Shown piece after piece: positions 1-5,771 of a DNA stretch of 7,530 nt (positions are counted from its first letter, which is position 1; the number at the start of each line of letters is the position of its first letter). Made by a program: the position numbers and the translations under genes. Under the pieces are notes generated by a model. It saw only the letters and a list, made by a program, of their open reading frames with translations. It did not search any database and was not told the origin of the DNA. The stretch comes from Trueperaceae bacterium (GTDB lineage: Bacteria; Deinococcota; Deinococci; Deinococcales; Trueperaceae): contig SKSV01000335.1 of NCBI GenBank assembly GCA_007122815.1, positions 1 through 7,530 of the forward strand. The letters run 5' to 3'.

Positions 1-37
1 CGTGGCGGCTGGGTGCTGCGGCGAGCGACGCGGGCGG

Positions 38-117
38 CCCGCGGCCCAGCCGCTAGGTCCGCAGCCCCGTCAGTAGGCCCGCGGCCCAGTCAGTAGGTCT
101 GCAGCCCAGCCGCTAGG
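38..117. repeat. Four-copy 20-bp tandem repeat at the operon 3' end
   Basis: Four head-to-tail units of exactly 20 bases: 38-57, 58-77, 78-97 and 98-117. The plus-strand consensus is YCYGCRGCCCMGYCRSTAGG. Odd units begin CCCGCGG and even units begin TCCGCAG or TCTGCAG, suggesting a 40-base higher-order unit; the cores are GCCGC in units 1 and 4 and GTCAG in units 2 and 3. The first 9 bases of a fifth unit match at 118-126, inside the coding end of the last glycosyltransferase gene. That gene's TAG stop (115-113) lies in unit 4. There are no spacers. Confidence 0.85.
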
Positions 118-1264
118 CCCGCGGCCGCCGGGCTCGGGCGGCCGCCAGCAGCTCCCCGTACAACGATTCCCAGGTGTCGACCACGCGCTCGAGAAGGAAG
201 TTCCGGTCGACGTGGTCGGCGCCCGCCGCGCCCCAGCTTGCCCTCTCGTCGCTCGAGAGCGCCATCACACGCTTCATCGCTTCTGCCAGAGCCGCAGCGT
301 CGCGAGCTGGTACCAGCACGCCGCTGCGCTCCGCGAGCACCACCTCGGAGTTGCCTCCAACGTCGGTGGCGACGATGGGCAGCTGAGCCGCCGACGCTTC
401 GAGGAGCACCATTGGCAGGCCCTCCCAGGCCGACGACATCAGGTAGGCGTCCGCTGCACGCATGAGGTCGGGGACGTCGGCGCGAGCCCCGAGGAAGCGT
501 ACCTGCTCCGGGGTCAATCCGAGCCGCTCGCGGGCCTGCTCGAGCGCCGCGCGCAGTGGGCCGTCGCTCACGACCAGCACCACCAGCCCTGGCTCCGCTT
601 CGAGCGCCGAGGCCGTCGCGGCCAGCATCGTGGGGTAGTCCTTCTGTTCTTCCAGGCGACCCACGGCCAGCCAGGTGAAGCTCGACCCCAACCCCAGCTC
701 CGAGCGCTTCAGCTGCCGGCGCTCGGCATCGGGCGCGAACGCGCTCGGCTCGAGCCCGTTCACCACCGCCCGCATGCGCCCGGGCGGGGCCGCGCCGACC
801 GCGACGAAACGGTCGACGGCCGCTTGGCAGACGTTGGTGGAGAGGCTTGCGAGGCGGTCGGTGAGGCGGTAGGCGAGCTCACGCCAGCGCGCTCCCTCGG
901 TCAGGTTGTGTGCCGTGCTCACGAGTACCGGCATCGGCGCGACCATCCGAGTGAGACGCGTCAGCAGGTTCGCGTGCACCATGTGGCTGTGGACCACGTC
1001 GGGTTTCCAGGCGCGCACCGTACGCGCGAGCCGCCAGAGGCCGCGCGGGTCGGCTGCGCCGCTGCGCATCCCCAAGCTGGTGAAGGTGATCCCCAGCTCA
1101 CGCAGTTCCTCCTCGTAAGCCTCCGGTGGACGCATGCTCACTACGTGAACGGCATGGGAGCGGAGTGACAGGGTCCGCGCCAGCAGGAACACTTGAGTCT
1201 CCGCACCACCTCGCATCAGCGAGGTGGTCACGAACATGATGCGCGAGCTAGGGAGCTGAGTCAC
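113..1264 (-). CDS. Glycosyltransferase family 4 (GT-B fold), third of three
   Basis: Retaining sugar transferase of 383 residues closing the operon. N-terminal domain: RIMFVTTSLMRGGAETQVF (8-26) with GGAE, DVVHSHMVHANLL at 89-101, VSTAHN at 115-120 and VVNGLEPSAF at 167-176. C-terminal domain: LAVGRLEEQKDYPTML (199-214) with R203 and K208, VVSDGPLRAAL at 231-241 (Ser where Gly is usual in the GDG motif), LGARADVPDLMRAADAYLMSSAWEGLPMVLLEA (258-290) with intact EX7E (E281, E289), and TDVGGNSEVV at 300-309, a common pattern in this family. GTG 1264 overlaps the previous TGA by four bases and has only a weak G-rich site (1273-1267); the frame stays open upstream to 1327 but that part lies in the preceding gene. 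The last codons (ARARRPRA) are very GC-rich and continue into a tandem repeat array that contains the TAG stop. Confidence 0.9.
   Translation of the reverse strand: MTQLPSSRIMFVTTSLMRGGAETQVFLLARTLSLRSHAVHVVSMRPPEAYEEELRELGITFTSLGMRSGAADPRGLWRLARTVRAWKPDVVHSHMVHANLLTRLTRMVAPMPVLVSTAHNLTEGARWRELAYRLTDRLASLSTNVCQAAVDRFVAVGAAPPGRMRAVVNGLEPSAFAPDAERRQLKRSELGLGSSFTWLAVGRLEEQKDYPTMLAATASALEAEPGLVVLVVSDGPLRAALEQARERLGLTPEQVRFLGARADVPDLMRAADAYLMSSAWEGLPMVLLEASAAQLPIVATDVGGNSEVVLAERSGVLVPARDAAALAEAMKRVMALSSDERASWGAAGADHVDRNFLLERVVDTWESLYGELLAAARARRPRA
121..145 (-). other. GC-only inverted repeat in the last codons of the operon
   Basis: GCGGCCGCC (121-129) is perfectly complementary to GGCGGCCGC (137-145) across a 7-base loop, giving a possible 9-bp all-G/C hairpin just before the stop of the last gene. 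No U-run follows, so it is not a classic intrinsic terminator. It could stabilise the mRNA 3' end, or be a by-product of Ala/Arg codons in GC-rich DNA. Confidence 0.4.
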
Positions 1265-2376
1265 TTCACCCCCAGGGTCTGCAGGTAGCGTAGCGCAAGC
1301 GGTTCCAGCCGGTAGCGCTCGAGCCAATCATCGCTCTGGCGCCCGCGGCCCGCCGCGAGCGCCAGAGCGATTGAGTCGGTCATGGCGGCGCTGTCGTCCA
1401 CGGGCACGAGGAAGGCGCGTTCGCTGCCTACGAGCACCTCCGCTGGACCGCTGGGGCAGTCGGTTGCGACTGCCGGGGCGCCCAGGGCCATCGCCTGGAT
1501 GAGCGCGCTGGGGAGACCTTCCCAGCGCGAGGAGAGCACGAACGCTCCGGCTCTCGCCATGAACGCGAAGGGATTGGGCGCGAAGCCAGGCAAGTCGACG
1601 TGGTCGCTCACGCCCCACTCGGCGGCCAGCCGCTCCAGCGTCGCGCGCTCCTCGCCGTCGCCGAGCACGACGAGCCGGCAGGCGACCCGCTCCCGGGCCC
1701 GAGCGAACGCCTCCAACAGCAGTGTGAAGCCCTTCTGCGGAGCCAGCCTGCCGACCCCCAACACCACCGGTGGCTCGCCAGGCGCGAACCAGGGGTGGGT
1801 GAGCGGCTCGAGTGCACCGCGCTCGAGCCGCGGCGTGAGCACGGGGTTCGGGATGGCGACGACCTTCTCGGACGGGAGCGGCAGGGTGCTCACGAGGTCG
1901 TCCGCCACGCCTTGCGAGACCGCGATTATCGCGTGGGCGCGTCGGTACAGCCGGCGCATCAGCCAGAGCACGACGCGGCTGCGCACGGGTCCTCCCTCGA
2001 GGTCGCGTGAGGGTGTGTTCGCTTCGCGTACGCTCACCCGCGTCCCGGGCGCCAGCGCCCCGGCGAGGAGAGCCACCACGTTGGCGTGCTCGAGCGTGGC
2101 CAGCAGCGCGCGCGGCCGTCGCCTCCGCAGGTAACGCGCCAGCGGCAACACCGCGGTGGCGGTGCGCGGTTGGCGCAGATCGACGACAACCGTCCCGGCG
2201 GGCACCTCGTCCACCAGGTCTCCTCGCCTCGCGGCCAGGACGAGCTCCACCGAGGTGCCCTGCTCGCGGGCCGCGCCGATCAGGTCCAGCATGACCCTCT
2301 CGGCGCCGCCGCCTTCGAGCGACGGGAGGAACACTGCCAGGTCGAGTCGGGTCGGTGACTGGGCGGGAGCGCTCAC
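1261..2376 (-). CDS. Glycosyltransferase family 4 (GT-B fold), second of three, with E-to-Q in EX7E
   Basis: Cytoplasmic retaining sugar transferase of 371 residues. N-terminal domain: LAVFLPSLEGGGAERVMLDL (13-32) with GGGAE, LLATLEHANVVALL at 91-104, AIIAVSQGVADDLV at 149-162 and IPNPV at 175-179. C-terminal domain: VVLGVGRLAPQKGFTLLLEAF (204-224) with R210 and K215, LGDGEER at 238-244, LPGFAPNPFAFMARAGAFVLSS at 262-283, and EGLPSALIQA at 286-295, where the second Glu of EX7E is Gln (Q294). TDCPSGPAEVL at 305-315 is a pattern of one well-populated GT4 branch; as far as I recall, Gln at this place occurs in that branch, so the enzyme is probably active. GTG 2376 has GGAGGG (2388-2383) at 6-base spacing and overlaps the previous stop by four bases. 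Donor and acceptor are unknown. Confidence 0.9.
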   Translation of the reverse strand: MSAPAQSPTRLDLAVFLPSLEGGGAERVMLDLIGAAREQGTSVELVLAARRGDLVDEVPAGTVVVDLRQPRTATAVLPLARYLRRRRPRALLATLEHANVVALLAGALAPGTRVSVREANTPSRDLEGGPVRSRVVLWLMRRLYRRAHAIIAVSQGVADDLVSTLPLPSEKVVAIPNPVLTPRLERGALEPLTHPWFAPGEPPVVLGVGRLAPQKGFTLLLEAFARARERVACRLVVLGDGEERATLERLAAEWGVSDHVDLPGFAPNPFAFMARAGAFVLSSRWEGLPSALIQAMALGAPAVATDCPSGPAEVLVGSERAFLVPVDDSAAMTDSIALALAAGRGRQSDDWLERYRLEPLALRYLQTLGVK

Positions 2377-3530
2377 GTCTTGCCCTCCAGCAGGTCATCG
2401 TGGGCGGCCCAGAAGCGCGCCGCCGCGACCGGCATGGCGAACTCCGCTTCGAGGCGGTTCCGGCCCGCCGCTCCCATGCGCCGGAGTTCCTCGGCCGGCA
2501 GCTCGCACAGCGACGCGATGGCCTGCCCGAGCGCGAGGGCGTCGCCGGGTTGCACCACGCGTCCACCCGCGCCGACGAGTTCGCGGACGTCCGACACGTC
2601 TGTCGCCACCACCGGAACGCCCATCGCGTGAGCCTCGAGCACGGCGTTCGGCAGGCCCTCGGTGTCGCTCGGTAGGGCCAGCAGGTCGAGCCCGGCCAGG
2701 AACGATGGGACGTCGTCGACCACGCCGAGCAGGCGGCAGTGATCGCGCAACCACGCGTCGCTCTCCACGCGAGCGCGCAGCGGACCCATGAGCTCGCCGT
2801 CCCCAGCCATCACCACGAGGTCGGGGCGGCGGTCGCTGGGTAGGGCCTGCAGCGCGTCGAGCAGGAGGTCGGGTCGCTTCTCGCGTCGGAACATACCCAG
2901 GAAACCGACGACCTTCGCCGTGTCTGGGGCACCCCATGCTCCCCGCGGAGAAGTGGCTCGGCCCGGGTCGAAGCGCTCGAGGTCGACACCGTTGCGTACG
3001 AGATGGATCCTGTCAGGCCGCGCGCCCTCTCGCTCCAGCCTCGCGGCGATCGCACGCGCGTTCGGCAGGAAGCGGCTCGTGACGCGATGCAGGAGAGGAT
3101 CGAGCAGCCGCTGCACTCGTGAGGGCGCGGGATCGAGGGAAAGATCGGAGAGGAACACGTGCGGCACCCCCGCTAGCTTGGCGGCGAGGCGGCCCCAGGT
3201 GCTCGTGCTGCCCACGAGGAAGGCGTGCACGATGCGTGGGCGCAGGCGTCGGAAGCAGCGCACGAGATCGAGCAGGAAGGCCGGGAACGCCGAAGCCTCG
3301 CGGTCGACGACGTACAGCGAGATGGGCAGCGCCGCTAACCGCTCAGCCAGCGCGGGTTGGCGGTGGGAGGAGAGCGTGACGATCGCGACGCGGGTCCTGC
3401 GCAGGCGCTGTGGGTCGGTCTCCAGCAGCGAGGTCAGCTGCGCTTCGGCGCCGCCCATCGTGAGCGATCCGAGCAGGAACACCACGTCCACGCGAGGATC
3501 GCGCTCCGGTCCCAACCGGGCCGTACTCAC
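2373..3530 (-). CDS. Glycosyltransferase family 4 (GT-B fold), first of three
   Basis: Retaining sugar transferase of 385 residues, of normal GT4 length, expected to work in the cytoplasm on a lipid-linked glycan. N-terminal acceptor domain: VDVVFLLGSLTMGGAEAQL (14-32) with the glycine-rich GGAE motif, RIVHAFLVGS at 99-108, then the RNGVDLERFDP linker at 179-189. C-terminal nucleotide-sugar domain: VGFLGMFRREKRPDLLL (208-224) with the basic pair R216/K218, AGDGE at 242-246, LGVVDDVPSFLAGLDLLALPS at 268-288 and the full EX7E motif, E291 to E299, in EGLPNAVLEA; TDVSDVRELV follows at 310-319. The GTG at 3530 overlaps the upstream TGA (GTGA) and has no good Shine-Dalgarno sequence, so initiation probably depends on coupling to the upstream gene. 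In-frame GTG codons further in (for example 3491) are alternative starts. Sugar specificity is not readable. Confidence 0.9.
   Translation of the reverse strand: MSTARLGPERDPRVDVVFLLGSLTMGGAEAQLTSLLETDPQRLRRTRVAIVTLSSHRQPALAERLAALPISLYVVDREASAFPAFLLDLVRCFRRLRPRIVHAFLVGSTSTWGRLAAKLAGVPHVFLSDLSLDPAPSRVQRLLDPLLHRVTSRFLPNARAIAARLEREGARPDRIHLVRNGVDLERFDPGRATSPRGAWGAPDTAKVVGFLGMFRREKRPDLLLDALQALPSDRRPDLVVMAGDGELMGPLRARVESDAWLRDHCRLLGVVDDVPSFLAGLDLLALPSDTEGLPNAVLEAHAMGVPVVATDVSDVRELVGAGGRVVQPGDALALGQAIASLCELPAEELRRMGAAGRNRLEAEFAMPVAAARFWAAHDDLLEGKT
2383..2388 (-). promoter_or_regulatory. Ribosome binding site of the second family 4 glycosyltransferase
   Basis: GGAGGG on the minus strand, 6 bases before GTG 2376, within the last codons (LEGKT) of the preceding glycosyltransferase gene. 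It supports the GTG as the true start. Confidence 0.7.
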
Positions 3531-4894
3531 GGTGGCAGGGCACGCTCTGCGGCCGCGCGCTGGTGGAGCCCGACGGGAGGAGCCTCGGGCTCTGTCGATC
3601 GCCGCGGAGCCCGGCCCCAGAGCCCGAGCGCCATGGCTACGCCCAACGCCGTCCAGTACATGAACCCATCGGGCGCGTTGAGAGTCAGGTTGGCGCCGAC
3701 GAGGAACCACAACAGGCCGAACATCACCAGGCCGCGACCGTTGCGGAGCTGGTACGCCCGCAAGAGCAGCAGGACGTGGAGCCCCAGGAACGACGCGAGG
3801 CCGACCACCCCGAACTCGTAGAGGATCTGCAGGAAGGCGTTGTGGGTGGAGGTCAGAGAACCGAATGCCCGCTGTACCACCAGCTCGCTGCTGCCGAACC
3901 CGTGACCGACGGCGATCGTGTACGGGTCGCTCTGGACGAAGTCGTCGATCAGCGCTTCCCAGATCGGTAGGCGCCGGTTGCCGGTCTCGGTGTCGTCCAG
4001 CGCGAAGCGCGCCATGAGGTGATCGCTGCCAGGAAGCAGCAGCGCGCCCGCGCCGATGGCGGCTACGGCGAACACCACGCCAAGGCTCCGCCGATCCAGG
4101 ATCAGCGCGCGTACGACGACGGCCGCCGTGGCGAGGATCAGAGCGAGCGCTATCCCGCGTGAGGCGAGCAGCATCAAGGCGTACAGCATCGCGCCCAGGG
4201 GCAGGAGCAGCACCAGGAGGCGACTGCGGCGCCCCGGGGTAGCGATGGCGTCAGCGGCTGCCGCGAGCGCCACGATGACGCCGAAGCCTATGAAGAACGA
4301 CACGACGTTCTGGTCGACGGCTATGTCGCCGCGGTAGCGGAAACCGGCCTGGATGGAGGTTGCTATCACCCAAACGGCGATCGTCGTGCCCGTGGCGACA
4401 GTGGCCAGCATCACCGGCCGTATCCCGCGCCAGGAGCGGAACTGGAGCATCACCACGAGGCCGATCACGTACGCGAAGACCCGCTGGATCACCTCGAAGC
4501 CGATGGGCTCCGTGAAGCCCACGAACGACACCAGCACTACCGCTAGGAACACCACGTATGTCCCCAAGACGCCCGCCTGGATGCGGATCCCAGTGCGCAG
4601 CAAGGAAACCGCGGCGCTGACGAAGAACGCCGCGTAGAACGGGTAGAAGAACCCCTGCAAGGTGAGCGCCGCGAAGACCGTCTCGTAAAGGCAGAAGCTC
4701 ACCCAGAAGACGGCGACCACCATCTCCGACTTGACGCCGCTGCGGATGAAGCCGTAGAGAAGCAACGGAGCCGCCAGCACGCCAAGCGCCAACTCGATCG
4801 ACGCGACCGCCGCTGCCCCGAACGCTACGCCGATCGCCGCCCCCAGGAGCCACGGGTGGTCGACCGCCGGTGAGCGCAGTGCAGCCCGCGTCAT
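3527..4894 (-). CDS. O-antigen ligase/polymerase family membrane protein (WaaL/Wzy-like)
   Basis: Polytopic membrane protein of 455 residues (from ATG 4894) that resembles the O-antigen ligase (Wzy_C/RfaL) family, whose members either join lipid-linked glycan to an acceptor or polymerise repeat units outside the membrane. About 12-14 hydrophobic helices are visible (roughly 14-50, 56-75, 83-100, 107-126, 136-152, 158-180, 195-214, 224-265, 270-287, 355-378, 386-404, 409-427). Between 288 and 352 lies a large hydrophilic loop with the family hallmarks: GNRRLPIWEALIDDF (305-319), VGHGFGSSE (329-337) and STHNAFLQILYEFGVVG (349-365). SRGIAL at 245-250 is also typical. A charged Pro/Ala/Arg tail follows after 428. 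The start is uncertain: ATG 4894 has GAAGG at 8-base spacing, whereas GTG 4912 begins one base after the previous stop. Ligase and polymerase cannot be separated by sequence alone; a Wzx next door favours a Wzx/Wzy scheme. Confidence 0.82.
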   Translation of the reverse strand: MTRAALRSPAVDHPWLLGAAIGVAFGAAAVASIELALGVLAAPLLLYGFIRSGVKSEMVVAVFWVSFCLYETVFAALTLQGFFYPFYAAFFVSAAVSLLRTGIRIQAGVLGTYVVFLAVVLVSFVGFTEPIGFEVIQRVFAYVIGLVVMLQFRSWRGIRPVMLATVATGTTIAVWVIATSIQAGFRYRGDIAVDQNVVSFFIGFGVIVALAAAADAIATPGRRSRLLVLLLPLGAMLYALMLLASRGIALALILATAAVVVRALILDRRSLGVVFAVAAIGAGALLLPGSDHLMARFALDDTETGNRRLPIWEALIDDFVQSDPYTIAVGHGFGSSELVVQRAFGSLTSTHNAFLQILYEFGVVGLASFLGLHVLLLLRAYQLRNGRGLVMFGLLWFLVGANLTLNAPDGFMYWTALGVAMALGLWGRAPRRSTEPEAPPVGLHQRAAAERALPP

Positions 4895-4902
4895 CGGCAC
4901 GG

Positions 4903-4907
4903 CCTTC
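4903..4907 (-). promoter_or_regulatory. Ribosome binding site favouring ATG 4894 of the ligase/polymerase gene
   Basis: GAAGG on the minus strand with 8 bases to ATG 4894. It favours this start over in-frame GTG codons at 4912 and 4900; for the latter it would be only 2 bases away. GTG 4912 has only a distant G-run about 10 bases upstream. Confidence 0.5.
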
Positions 4908-4913
4908 GGCACG

Positions 4914-5771
4914 TCATGGCAACCCCCACACCAGGCGGGCCTCACGCAGCGAGTTCGCTGAGAGTGCGAAGCGCGCCAGGTGCGCGGCGACGCCGATGAG
5001 GTCACCCGCTCCCTTGGCGTGCTTCGCCTCGCTGAGGTGGTAGTAGGCCATCATCGAGCGACGCCTGCGTCGGTCCGCTCCGAAGTGCTTCTGGGCGAAC
5101 TGGAGTTGCGCCGTGCGCATGCGGTCGCGATGCCTGTGCAGCTGGGCGTCGTGGAGACGATAGTAGCCGCAGAGTCCTGGGGTGTACGAGAACGAGGTGT
5201 GCTGCACGCAGCGGTACCAGTAGTCCCACTCCTCGGCGGCGAGCATTGTGGCGTCGAACCCGCCCACGGTATCCGCCAGCCGCCGCCGCAGTAGCGGCAC
5301 GAACGGAGCGAACCAGGGACGGTAGACGAGAAGCTCGGGCATCGGAACCGGCGGCAAGCCGCGCTTCACCTCGTGGACGGCTCCGGACGCCTCCTCGACC
5401 TCGCGGTAGTCGGAGTACGTGAGATCGACGTCGGGCTGCGCCTCGAGGCTGGCGACCTGGCGCTCGAGCTTCTCGGGGACAAGCCAATCGTCAGCGTCGA
5501 GAAGCGCAACGTAATCACCGCGCATGTTCGCCAGCCCGACGTTGCGGGCGGCCGACGGCCCTCTGTTGGGCCCGTGGAAGGCCCTGACCCTGGGGTCCCC
5601 CTCAGCGAGTTCGTCGAGCAGCCGGCCGGAAGCGTCGGTGGAGCCGTCGTCGACGGCGAGCAGCTCGACGTTGGAGTGGTGCTGTTCGAGGACGCTCTGG
5701 ACCGCCCGCGCGAGGTACGCTTCGGCGTTGTAGACGGGCATGATCACGCTGACGAGAGGTTCGCCGCTCAC
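4914..5771 (-). CDS. Glycosyltransferase family 2 (GT-A fold)
   Basis: Cytoplasmic inverting sugar transferase expected to add one residue to the lipid-linked glycan. In the 285-residue product the canonical GT2 elements are visible: VSVIMPVYN at 7-15 (nucleotide-binding start), DDGSTD at 41-46, a GPSAARNVGL stretch at 71-80, DADD at 92-95 (metal-binding DxD) and GGFDATMLAAEEWDYWYR at 170-187, where the acidic cluster E180/E181/D183 is in the place of the catalytic base. YRLHDAQ at 204-210 resembles the conserved C-terminal loop of this family. The GTG start at 5771 is chosen because GGAGGAGG (5785-5778) precedes it by 6 bases and the conserved domain begins six residues later. The same frame stays open upstream to 6227, but that part only overlaps the flippase gene and looks like no protein. 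A basic, Arg-rich patch follows at 233-238. Donor and acceptor sugars are unknown. Confidence 0.9.
   Translation of the reverse strand: MSGEPLVSVIMPVYNAEAYLARAVQSVLEQHHSNVELLAVDDGSTDASGRLLDELAEGDPRVRAFHGPNRGPSAARNVGLANMRGDYVALLDADDWLVPEKLERQVASLEAQPDVDLTYSDYREVEEASGAVHEVKRGLPPVPMPELLVYRPWFAPFVPLLRRRLADTVGGFDATMLAAEEWDYWYRCVQHTSFSYTPGLCGYYRLHDAQLHRHRDRMRTAQLQFAQKHFGADRRRRRSMMAYYHLSEAKHAKGAGDLIGVAAHLARFALSANSLREARLVWGLP

Noticed and set aside
1..96. C-terminus of a convergent plus-strand gene (for example the frame ending at TAG 94-96)
   Set aside because: All three plus frames are open until they meet the repeat's own stops, so openness carries no information; no motif is visible in so short a piece.
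38..117. CRISPR-like array
   Set aside because: The 20-base units are directly adjacent with no unique spacers, and there are no cas genes; it is a plain tandem repeat.
212..1168. Plus-strand open frame of 318 codons opposite the last glycosyltransferase
   Set aside because: It is His/Arg/Gln-rich with no domain pattern and is antisense to a convincing gene; long antisense frames are common in GC-rich DNA.
1328..2566. Long minus-strand open frame of 412 codons overlapping two glycosyltransferase genes
   Set aside because: It is extremely Arg/Ala/Pro-rich, has no motif, and overlaps two genes with clear GT4 motifs; it is an artefact of high GC.
2788..3663. Plus-strand open frame of 291 codons opposite the first GT4 gene
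   Set aside because: Ser/Arg-rich low-complexity translation with no motif; shadow of the minus-strand gene.
4915..4917. ATGA stop-start overlap at the GT2/ligase junction
   Set aside because: The ATG in CCATGACG is in a different frame from the ligase and reaches a stop within about eight codons.
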